Assembly: GCA_902779075.1 (NCBI GenBank)
Contig: CACZAK010000216.1
Location: 1 to 7,938, forward strand
Length of the DNA stretch: 7,938 nucleotides
DNA from: an uncultured bacterium
Lineage (GTDB): Bacteria; Verrucomicrobiota; Kiritimatiellia; RFP12; UBA1067
Reading direction: 5' to 3'
The stretch's first letter is position 1. Every line of letters begins with the position of its first letter. The position numbers and the translations under genes are program-made. This document shows positions 1 to 7,202 of this stretch, in pieces. The notes under the pieces were generated by a model. That model did not search any database. It saw only the letters and a list, made by a program, of their open reading frames with translations, and had not been told where the DNA came from.

Positions 1-2
1 CG

Positions 3-2492
3 AACAATGCCACCTTGACGGTTCATGAGGGGCTGGCACAGGCTCAAAAATGGCTTTTCTGGAGTCCCGATCCGCCCCGCGAGTCCATTACGCGCGTTCG
101 CCTGCTGGGGGGGACCTTTAGGAATACTTATAAGTATTCCTACACGACACGACTCTACGCTGGAGCCCATCTGGAGAATGTTGCCGGCACGTTGATCTGG
201 GGCGATGGTAGCGATTTCTGGGGCAATCGTCTTTCGTCGGACACTGGTACATACGGACATGGCGCGTCATTTGGCGATTATGTGTCAACGGTGCGCGGAA
301 CCCTGATCATCCCCTCGTCCCTGACAATGAGCAATTATAAGGGTACACTTAACTTCGAGCTGCCCGGCGACTACTATGTTGGTGGAGAAATCTATCTGAC
401 CAACAATACGGCCAATGCCGGCATCATAAGCCTCTACGCGACGAATACCGTGCTGCGTGGCGGCGCCACAATCTATGCCAATGGCGTTGCCGCGCGCGCT
501 GATTCGAACGTGCGTTCCGAGAATGACCTCTACCTCACGCGACTCAATCTCGGGAACTACGGCATACGTCGCACAGGATCGGGGAACAACTTTGGTCTGC
601 CCGTCCGGTTCAGGGACGGCATCGTTTTCGGCGTCTGGGGGGACGACGTGTCCATGCAGCTCGTGCCGTCCGGCTATAATACCTACAGGATTGAACCCTA
701 CGGCCCCGTTGTCTATGATACGCAGGACTGCTTTGAACCGGAGACGACGCGTACAATCAACATGAGCAGCGTCAGACTCGACGGCGCGACGGAACTTACG
801 GCGAGGGGCGGCGGCGCGGCCGTGCTCGCGGCGGCCACCGGGTCGGGTGAGCTTCGGACGCTTGAGGTCGCGGCGGGTACGACGCTTGAGTTTACAAACG
901 ACACGATGCAGACGGCTCTGGCCGGTCTCAAGGCGATGAACCTGAAGCTCGGTGAGGACGCGACCCTCAAGATTGACCTCTCCCTCGGAGACTATGTTGA
1001 CGCCTCGGCAGTAGCTGAATTCGGCGCGGGGGCTAAGATTGTTGTCACGGCGCTTCCCGCGACGCTGACGGCAGGGCAGCTCTACCCCATCTACTTCGCG
1101 CCGGCGGGGACAGACCCCGACCTCTCGACGATCGAATATGCGCTCGGCGAGTGGCCGACAGGATGGTCTCTTGCGAAGACGGGGAACGCCGTCTATCTGA
1201 CGGACGGCAATGCACCGGCTTATTCGTCGTCTAGGACGAAGGGCTCTTGGGAGAGAAGCTGGTCGGGTGCTGGTTCTGACGGCTATTATGCGACTCCTGA
1301 AAACTGGGTCAGCAATGATGTCGCCAACACGATGAACCACCTTGCCTACTTCCAAGGTCGGTTGAACACGGATATTTCAATTGCCAGCAGCCTGTCTGCC
1401 GCCACGTTTTCCTTCGGGACTGACAGCGGGCCCTTCATGTTCTGTGGCGAGCCGATCCAGTTCAGCTATCCTGCCCAGTGGCCTAACATTGAGAAATATC
1501 CTTCGGTTGTGACACTCGGAAAGTTCCCCGTGGTCATCTCCAATTGTGTGAGCGGGGTTAATGCCTTGCGTCTGACGTCGTACAGAGAAGGTTCTATCGC
1601 CCTTGTCAACGGCGGTGGCGCGGATGCCAGCGGCGCGTGGCTTCCGCTTGCCTTCGGCGGCGACATCCGCCTCGGCGGAAGCTGGTCGTCGGCCTACGTG
1701 CGCGTCATGGCTCGGTCGACCGCCGCCAGCAACGCCACGGTTGCCAATCGCAATTCGCGCTTGACGGTTCTGCCGGGGGCGACGTTCACGGTGGAGAGCC
1801 AGACGGGCGACGTCAACGAGTACGGCGTGGGCGCGTTCGCCATCGCCACGAACGCGACGGCCACGATTGGCGGCACGGATCTGACCTTCACAAGCAACAA
1901 CACGCACTACGTCGATGGCGCGCTCACGGTGAACTGCCCGCTCGTCCCGACCGGACGTCAGGTCTTCCGCGGCGACGGCACGCTGACCCTGGCTGGCGGC
2001 GTCTCGGCCGCGGCGGGCGGCGTCCGCGTCGAGGGGAACCTCACGCTTGTTCCCGCGAGCTGGGTGAACGACGTGGAGCTGTCGGCCAAGGACAATGTGA
2101 CGATAGCGCCGACAGGCGATTGGAGTTTCGGCGGCGGAGCGACGCTGGACATCGAGGACCATTCGACGCTGACGCTCGCGACTGGCGGGCACAAGGTGAC
2201 CCTCGCTTGCCCCGTCGCGTCGGAGGGGTCGCTCACGGTCACGGGCACGGGCCCGCTCGTCCTCAAGGCTGGCCTGACACTTGGCAGGCTCACGTGCCCG
2301 GACGGGGCGAAGCTCACGCTGGCGGGGCCGCTTGAGACCGGGCGCTACGTCGACGTCCTCGCCGTGCGCGACGACGACGCGTCGATCGCCTTCGCCGAGG
2401 GCTGCAAGGTCAAGAGCCGGCTGGACGAGGCGACGGGCCGCACCGTCTATTCCGTCCGCAAGAACAGGGCCCTGGTCCTGATCGTCAGGTAG
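3..2492 (+). CDS. Large secreted/surface beta-rich repeat protein with autotransporter-type repeats, 5'-truncated
   Basis: The reading frame is open to the left edge (first full codon at base 3), so the true start is outside the window; a TTG at 15 is in frame but has no reason to be the start. The visible 829 residues are rich in G, T, S, A, N and V in short alternating strands, as in beta-helical passenger proteins. Two modules can be seen. The first ends around residues 354-400 with a strand-rich closing segment (LTAGQLYPIYF). The second opens at residue 415 with SWERSWSGAGSDG...ENW, a W-x-G-x-G...W pattern I associate with repeat proteins of gut Kiritimatiellota and Lentisphaerota. Residues from 657 (GDGTLTLAGGVSAAAGGV) resemble the passenger-associated transport repeat of autotransporters. 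There is no C-terminal beta-barrel; the chain stops at a short hydrophobic tail, RALVLIVR. The role is probably surface display, adhesion or glycan binding, by inference only. The stop lies 7 bases before the next gene, which suggests co-transcription. Confidence 0.85.
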   Translation, partial: NNATLTVHEGLAQAQKWLFWSPDPPRESITRVRLLGGTFRNTYKYSYTTRLYAGAHLENVAGTLIWGDGSDFWGNRLSSDTGTYGHGASFGDYVSTVRGTLIIPSSLTMSNYKGTLNFELPGDYYVGGEIYLTNNTANAGIISLYATNTVLRGGATIYANGVAARADSNVRSENDLYLTRLNLGNYGIRRTGSGNNFGLPVRFRDGIVFGVWGDDVSMQLVPSGYNTYRIEPYGPVVYDTQDCFEPETTRTINMSSVRLDGATELTARGGGAAVLAAATGSGELRTLEVAAGTTLEFTNDTMQTALAGLKAMNLKLGEDATLKIDLSLGDYVDASAVAEFGAGAKIVVTALPATLTAGQLYPIYFAPAGTDPDLSTIEYALGEWPTGWSLAKTGNAVYLTDGNAPAYSSSRTKGSWERSWSGAGSDGYYATPENWVSNDVANTMNHLAYFQGRLNTDISIASSLSAATFSFGTDSGPFMFCGEPIQFSYPAQWPNIEKYPSVVTLGKFPVVISNCVSGVNALRLTSYREGSIALVNGGGADASGAWLPLAFGGDIRLGGSWSSAYVRVMARSTAASNATVANRNSRLTVLPGATFTVESQTGDVNEYGVGAFAIATNATATIGGTDLTFTSNNTHYVDGALTVNCPLVPTGRQVFRGDGTLTLAGGVSAAAGGVRVEGNLTLVPASWVNDVELSAKDNVTIAPTGDWSFGGGATLDIEDHSTLTLATGGHKVTLACPVASEGSLTVTGTGPLVLKAGLTLGRLTCPDGAKLTLAGPLETGRYVDVLAVRDDDASIAFAEGCKVKSRLDEATGRTVYSVRKNRALVLIVR
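119..142. repeat. Perfect 24-base palindrome within the first coding region
   Basis: The half-site TAGGAATACTTA (119-130) is followed immediately by its exact reverse complement (131-142) with no spacer; the next flanking pair (118/143) does not match. It is AT-rich in a GC-rich gene and is read in frame as FRNTYKYSY using AAT, ACT and TAT codons that are uncommon nearby. It could be an operator-like binding site, an integration scar or chance. The palindrome itself is certain; any function is unknown. Confidence 0.9.
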
Positions 2493-2493
2493 G
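2487..2493 (+). promoter_or_regulatory. Shine-Dalgarno-like site for the first DUF4838 gene, overlapping the upstream stop
   Basis: AGGTAGG spans the TAG stop of the upstream gene, and the second AGG sits 6 bases before the ATG at 2500. The spacing supports this start and suggests translation continues from the preceding gene. Confidence 0.55.
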
Positions 2494-2499
2494 TCCGGC

Positions 2500-4872
2500 A
2501 TGAAGGCGCTGATTTTCTTCGCCGTCGCCGCGCTGGCCTTTCCCGGCCGGACGGATGCGGACCTCCTGACCGTGGCGGTTCCCCGGGACCGCATCCCCGC
2601 GGAGAAGACCGCGGCGCGGGAGCTGACGGAGTATCTCGGCAAGATGACCGGCCGGCGGGTCGCGGTCGTCGACGAAGGCAAGGCAGGGAAGGCCGACATC
2701 CACCTGGGCGCCACGGCGTTCGCGAAGGCGCAGGTCCCCGGCCTGGGCGCGTTCGGCAAGGAGGAGTGGACGGTCCTCGTCCGCGACGGCGCGCTCGTCA
2801 TCGCGGGCGGCCGGCCGCGCGGGACGCTCTACGCCGTCTACCACTACCTCGAGGACGTGGCCGGGGTGCATTGGCTGACGCCGGTCTCGGACCATGTCCC
2901 GGCGCACCAGGAGCTGCCGCGCCCGGCGGCGGACCTGCGCGGGAAGCCGGCGATGCCCTACCGCGACATCTACGACGTCCCGGGCGCGGACGGACAGCGC
3001 TTCCTCGCGCGCAACCGGATGAACGTCTCCTCGACGGAATACGGCGGCGGCAAGGTCTTCGGCGGCGCCGGGTCGTCGCACACGCTGTACACGAACCTGG
3101 GCGGCCCGGACGAGATCAGGCGCCTTTTCAAGGAGCATCCGGACTGGTTCCCGCTCATCGACGGCCGGCGCACGTGCCATCTCGAGCGCGCGGACGGCCA
3201 GTCGCAGAGCCAGCTCTGCCTTACGAACCCTGAACTGCGGCGCTACTGGGTGGCGAAGCTGCGCGCGCGCATCCAGGCCGACCGCGCGGGGTGCCGCAGG
3301 ACCGGCGCGGACTGCCCGCTCTACTACGCGATCGACCAGAACGACTCCTACGACGGCTTCTGCCGCTGCCCGGCCTGCCGCGAGATATTCGAACGCGAGG
3401 GGTCGAACGCGGGCATTCTCCTCGACTTCGCGAACTACGTCGCCGCCGAGCTGGAGGGCGAGGCCCCGGACGCGCGCTTCGCGATGATGGCGCTCCATTC
3501 GACGGAGAAGCCGCCGAAGACGCTCAAGGCGCGGCGCAACGTCGTGATACGCCTCTGCGACACAACCTCGAACATGGTCCATCCGTGGACGGCGGCCGAG
3601 AACGCGCCGCACCTCGCCAACCTCCGGGAGTGGACGAGGCACGCCGACGCCATCATGATGTGGGACTATTCGGTGACGTACTGGGCGCCGTCGGTCGTCA
3701 ACCTGCCGACGCCGGCGGAGCGCACGTTCGCCCCCGACATCCGGCTTCTGCGCGATTCGAAGGGCGCGGGCTTCTTCTTCGAGCACGAGAACCCCATTGC
3801 GGCCGACATGCGCGACCTCAAGGTCTGGCTGGAGATCAAGCTCGTGGAGAACCCCGACCTCGACGACCGCCAGCTGGTCGAGACGTTCACGGACCTCTAC
3901 TACGGCCCCGAGGCGGGCGCGGCGATCCGCCGCTACCGCGACCTCCTCGGCGAGGCGGCCGACCAGGCGGGGGCGAGCGTCCGCTGGTTCCCGAACCTGT
4001 CGGACTACGCATTCCTCGACGCGCCGCGCGTGGGCGCGTTCTACGCCCTGCGCGCCGAGGCCGTCCGCGCCGTGCGCGGGGATTCCGAGCGGACGATGCG
4101 CGTCGCGAACGCCTTTTCGTCGCTCGACCGCCTCTACCTGCTGCGCGCGGCCGTGCTGCGGCGCCAGGCGGAGAAGGCGGGCGCGGAGGTCGCGCTCCCC
4201 GACTGGGACGCCGTCGCCGAGCGCTACCGGCTCGTGTTCGAGGGCGAGAAGGCGCGCCGCGGCTATACGGCGAAGTCCGCGGCCGAAGAGCGGGCCGTGA
4301 AGGGCCTCTTCGACTACCTCGACAAGGCGAAGGACCTGCCGGTCCCGGAAATCTTCAGGGAAGTCCCGCGCGACGCGCTCCGTCTCATACCGGCGTCTTT
4401 CGCGATTCGGCACTCGAGCGTCATTGAGTTCGTGCCCGCGCCCGACTCGCCGGCCGGTACCGCCGTCGCGGCGAACATGGCGCTCGCGAAGAAGAACGAC
4501 CGTCCGGGGTATCGAATCGAGAACTACGCCTGGCCGCTCCGCTGTGCGGTCTGGCCGACGATGGCGGGGACGGAGAAGTGCTCGCCGCAGGACCTGCCGG
4601 CGGAGCAGCCGAAGGGCTACCGCTGGTACCGCCTCGGCGACCGCTTCAAGCTGACGGCGGAGTCGAAGGTGACGGTCTGCCCCGGCTTCTACATCCCGCT
4701 CGACGGCGTCATCAGCGACAACTCCGAACTCGGGCAGGAGTACGAAGTCTGGATTTCGCTGAAGATACTCGGCCCGGACATCTGGAAGACGCAGAAGGCG
4801 ACGGAGGAGACCATCTTCGCGGTCGACCAGGTCGCCGTCGTCCGCAAGACGCTCAACGGAGTACGCGAATGA
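2500..4872 (+). CDS. Secreted DUF4838 protein with GH67-like N-terminal domain (probable glycan-active)
   Basis: This 790-residue protein starts with a signal peptide (MKALIFFAVAALAF, likely cut near residue 21), so it is exported. Residues about 24-130 resemble the N-terminal domain of alpha-glucuronidases (GH67): paired strands and helices ending in RGTLYAVYHYLEDVAGVHWLTP. The DUF4838 region follows (about 150-480). It has a conserved-looking His at 194 (GAGSSHT), then HPDWFPLIDGRR, the signature DQND at 279-282 with C288-x-C290-x2-C293, the MWDYS strand at 387-391, EHEN at 428-431 and NPDLD...YYG at 451-469. A helical segment runs to about 625, and the last 150 residues look beta-rich and may bind ligand or pack on the barrel. 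DUF4838 members occur in polysaccharide-degrading bacteria, but I know of no proven reaction, so substrate and activity are open. It sits 7 bases after the repeat protein and overlaps the next gene by 4 bases (ATGA), consistent with an operon. The segment SFAIRHSSVI (633-642) at the domain junction is unusual. Confidence 0.93.
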   Translation: MKALIFFAVAALAFPGRTDADLLTVAVPRDRIPAEKTAARELTEYLGKMTGRRVAVVDEGKAGKADIHLGATAFAKAQVPGLGAFGKEEWTVLVRDGALVIAGGRPRGTLYAVYHYLEDVAGVHWLTPVSDHVPAHQELPRPAADLRGKPAMPYRDIYDVPGADGQRFLARNRMNVSSTEYGGGKVFGGAGSSHTLYTNLGGPDEIRRLFKEHPDWFPLIDGRRTCHLERADGQSQSQLCLTNPELRRYWVAKLRARIQADRAGCRRTGADCPLYYAIDQNDSYDGFCRCPACREIFEREGSNAGILLDFANYVAAELEGEAPDARFAMMALHSTEKPPKTLKARRNVVIRLCDTTSNMVHPWTAAENAPHLANLREWTRHADAIMMWDYSVTYWAPSVVNLPTPAERTFAPDIRLLRDSKGAGFFFEHENPIAADMRDLKVWLEIKLVENPDLDDRQLVETFTDLYYGPEAGAAIRRYRDLLGEAADQAGASVRWFPNLSDYAFLDAPRVGAFYALRAEAVRAVRGDSERTMRVANAFSSLDRLYLLRAAVLRRQAEKAGAEVALPDWDAVAERYRLVFEGEKARRGYTAKSAAEERAVKGLFDYLDKAKDLPVPEIFREVPRDALRLIPASFAIRHSSVIEFVPAPDSPAGTAVAANMALAKKNDRPGYRIENYAWPLRCAVWPTMAGTEKCSPQDLPAEQPKGYRWYRLGDRFKLTAESKVTVCPGFYIPLDGVISDNSELGQEYEVWISLKILGPDIWKTQKATEETIFAVDQVAVVRKTLNGVRE
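4858..4861 (+). promoter_or_regulatory. Shine-Dalgarno site (GGAG) fixing the start of the second DUF4838 gene
   Basis: GGAG lies 7 bases before the ATG at 4869, inside the last codons of the upstream gene. It decides the start: the frame stays open further upstream to 4578, but only the 4869 ATG has this site, is followed by a signal peptide, and forms the ATGA overlap with the preceding stop. Confidence 0.75.
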
Positions 4873-7202
4873 ACAAGATGTCTTTTTGCGCAGCATGCGG
4901 TTTGACGGCGATTGCGGCGAACGCGGTGACGCTGACGGCCGAAGACGCGGAGGTCGTCGTCGCGGCGGATGCGCCGAAGACCGTGCAGTTCGCCGCGTGC
5001 GCGGCGACGAACTTCCTCGCGCGCGTCTTCGCCGCGCCGGTGCCGGTCGTGAACGCGCCGTCGGACGGCAAGGTCTCCCTAATCCTCGGTTCGAACGACT
5101 GGTCCGTCGCGGCGGGCATCGACACCGCCGCGCTCAAGCGCGACGCCTTCGTGATGAAGACGTCCGGGCGGCGGATCTTCATCGCCGGGCGGGACGACCC
5201 GCGGGCGGACCTCGCGCGGACCATGGCCGCGGGCGGGGCGGTTCCCCAGGCCGAGCGCGCCACGCTCTTCGGCGTCTATCAGTTCCTCGAGGACTACGCG
5301 GGGTGCCGCTTCTTCTTCCCCGGCGAGCTGGGGACTGTCGTGCCGAAGGCAAAGGGCCTTTCCGTCCCGGAGGGCGAAAGGACCGTCGCGCCGGCCTTCC
5401 TGGTGCGCGACCCGTACATCAGATACGCGAAGGCGGCGCGCCCGGGGGAGACGCCGGAGATGTCCGAGGCGGCGCGCGCCGCCCTGCGCACCCACGAGAG
5501 CAACGTCGACTGGCTGCGCCTCAGGCTCCAGACGGAGCACATCCCCTGCTGCCACGGGCAGAACGGCTTCGCCTACGTCGAGCGCTTCCGCGAGACGCAT
5601 CCCGAATACCTGCGCCTCAAGCCGGACGGCACGCGCCAGACGGAGCTTGTCCACGACGGACGGGGCGACTGGACGATCCGCCATCTCTGCCATTCGTCGA
5701 AGGTGTGGGACGAGATCTACGCGGACGTCAAGGCGTACTTCACGGGCCAGAGCGCGGAATCGCGCGGGGTGCCGAAGAGGGGCGGCCGCGGCGCGTTCGG
5801 CTGGAACTCCAACTGCGTGGGCGGCAAGTACGTCGACATCATGCCGCAGGACGGCTTCCAGCGCTGCTGCTGCGCGGACTGCAGGAAGGCGTACACCGAC
5901 GAGGCGCACTACGCGACGGACCTCATCTGGGGCCAGACGGTGAAGCTCGCGAAGCGCCTCAAGGCGGAAGGCGTCGCGGGGTGCGTCACGCAGATGGCCT
6001 ATATGCCGTACGCGCGCATTCCGGACGTCGAGATCCCCGACAACGTCCGCGTGATGGTCGCGCACACGGGTCCCTGGAACACGACGAGCCCCGCGGAGCT
6101 GGAAAAGGAAATGGCCGACTACCGCGCGTGGGGCGAGAAGACCGGCGGCAAGGTCTGGTGCTGGACGTATCCGCACAAGTACGGGCGCAGCGCGCTGCCG
6201 GACGTCCCCTGCGTCGCGCCGAAGGCGTGGGGGCGGTACTACCAGATGGCGTCTCCGTGGATATTCGGCTCGTTCGCGGAATGCGAGACCGACCGCGCCA
6301 TCTTCAACTACCTCAACTACTACGTCTTCGCGAAGGTGGCGTGGAATCCGAATCTCGACCTCGACGCGCTCCTCGACGACCACTACGCGAAGATGTTCGG
6401 CGCGGGCGCGGCGGAGATGAAGAAGCTGTACGAGGCGCTCGAGGCGGCGTGGCTGACGGCGGTCGGCGTCACGCACTGGGACGACATGGGCCCCCACACG
6501 GTCGCGCCGGGCGAATACGCCCTCGCCACGGAGGTGTATTCGCCGGCGAAGTTCAGGGAATGGCGCGCGCTCTGCGACGCGGCGTTCGCGAAGTGCGCCG
6601 GCGACGAGGAAGCCCAGAGGCGCGTCCGCTTCATCTGCGGGCAGTTCCTTGACGGGATGGAGGCGCGTTTCCACGGCTACCTCGACGAAGTATCGGTCGA
6701 AAAGGCGCTTTCCCGCCGCGCAGCCGAGCCGGAACGGGCCAATCTCGTAGGGCCGCCCGAAAAATGGTCGCTCTATCCCAGGGAGGACGCAGTTCCCCTG
6801 TTCGACGAGACTATGAAGGGTCCGACCGGCGGCAAGGCCATCCATCTGCGGGCGACGGACAAGAGCCGGAAGATGTATCTGAGCGGATACCTCAACCGTA
6901 CGCCGTACGAGCTGATGCCGAACACGCGCTATCGCCTGTCGTGCTTCCTGAAGGCCAAGGACGTCGTCGGCAGTGGCGGCATATACATGGAGATGAACAA
7001 CGGCGCGAAGAACTGGAAGGAATCGACCGGTCCGCGGCGGATTTCGGGTACGACGGACTGGATATACCACGAGATGGAGTTCGAGACGATTGGCGAAATA
7101 TCGCCCAAGGCGTTTTTCTGCCTTCGCATTTGGAACGCGACCGGCGAGGCATGGTTCGACGGTCTTAGGCTTGAATCAATTGGACATGTAGAGAAAAAAT
7201 GA
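4869..7202 (+). CDS. Secreted DUF4838 protein with C-terminal carbohydrate-binding-like domain
   Basis: This is a 777-residue protein. The first 19 residues form a moderately hydrophobic signal peptide ending in an AxA site (AIAANA), so export is expected. Residues about 24-160 form a GH67-type N-terminal domain ending in ERATLFGVYQFLEDYAG and FFFPGELGTV (129-157). The DUF4838 region carries PCCHGQN (226-232, His 229 matching His 194 of the upstream paralog), then HPEYLRLKPDGTR, QDGFQRCCCADC (327-338, with C333, C335 and C338 in the C-x-C-x2-C pattern), WCWTYPHKY (430-438) and NPNLD (493-497). Residues about 625-777 form a jelly-roll resembling CBM4/9-type domains: YELMPNTRYRLSCFLKAKD, then GTTDW, then an ending like ATGEAWFDGLRLE. 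A role in binding or cleaving a complex glycan outside the cytoplasm is inferred; catalytic residues are not established. Start and stop both overlap neighbours by 4 bases (ATGA), implying coupled translation. Its closest relative in view is the broken copy downstream, not the gene upstream. Base composition becomes less GC-rich from about 6700, over the C-terminal domain. Confidence 0.93.
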   Translation: MNKMSFCAACGLTAIAANAVTLTAEDAEVVVAADAPKTVQFAACAATNFLARVFAAPVPVVNAPSDGKVSLILGSNDWSVAAGIDTAALKRDAFVMKTSGRRIFIAGRDDPRADLARTMAAGGAVPQAERATLFGVYQFLEDYAGCRFFFPGELGTVVPKAKGLSVPEGERTVAPAFLVRDPYIRYAKAARPGETPEMSEAARAALRTHESNVDWLRLRLQTEHIPCCHGQNGFAYVERFRETHPEYLRLKPDGTRQTELVHDGRGDWTIRHLCHSSKVWDEIYADVKAYFTGQSAESRGVPKRGGRGAFGWNSNCVGGKYVDIMPQDGFQRCCCADCRKAYTDEAHYATDLIWGQTVKLAKRLKAEGVAGCVTQMAYMPYARIPDVEIPDNVRVMVAHTGPWNTTSPAELEKEMADYRAWGEKTGGKVWCWTYPHKYGRSALPDVPCVAPKAWGRYYQMASPWIFGSFAECETDRAIFNYLNYYVFAKVAWNPNLDLDALLDDHYAKMFGAGAAEMKKLYEALEAAWLTAVGVTHWDDMGPHTVAPGEYALATEVYSPAKFREWRALCDAAFAKCAGDEEAQRRVRFICGQFLDGMEARFHGYLDEVSVEKALSRRAAEPERANLVGPPEKWSLYPREDAVPLFDETMKGPTGGKAIHLRATDKSRKMYLSGYLNRTPYELMPNTRYRLSCFLKAKDVVGSGGIYMEMNNGAKNWKESTGPRRISGTTDWIYHEMEFETIGEISPKAFFCLRIWNATGEAWFDGLRLESIGHVEKK
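7191..7193 (+). promoter_or_regulatory. Weak Shine-Dalgarno-like GAG before the third DUF4838 start
   Basis: GAG followed by a run of A lies 5 bases before the ATG at 7199. It is weaker than the GGAG of the preceding gene. The ATG also overlaps the upstream stop (ATGA), so coupling could compensate. Confidence 0.3.

Noticed and set aside
285..2801. Two - strand open frames (285-1355 and 1377-2801) opposite the repeat protein
   Set aside because: No recognisable motifs, Arg-rich composition, and full overlap with the beta-rich + strand gene.
3291..4427. + strand frame of about 380 codons inside the first DUF4838 gene
   Set aside because: Arg/Pro/Gly-rich out-of-frame translation with no ribosome site, inside a well-supported gene in another frame.
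4578..4868. N-terminal extension of the second DUF4838 gene by 97 codons
   Set aside because: The extension overlaps the upstream gene in another frame, is low-complexity, and would bury the signal peptide. The ATG at 4869 has a GGAG site and an ATGA overlap.
2485..4896. Long open frame on the - strand (about 800 codons) opposite the first DUF4838 gene
   Set aside because: Its translation is dominated by R, A, V, E and D in low-complexity runs with no domain or signal, typical of the antisense of a GC-rich gene. The + strand has a full signal peptide and family motifs.
5079..7070. Long open frame on the - strand (about 660 codons) opposite the second DUF4838 gene
   Set aside because: Arg/Ala/Val-rich shadow of high-GC codons; the + strand encodes recognisable DUF4838 and carbohydrate-binding-like domains over the same bases.
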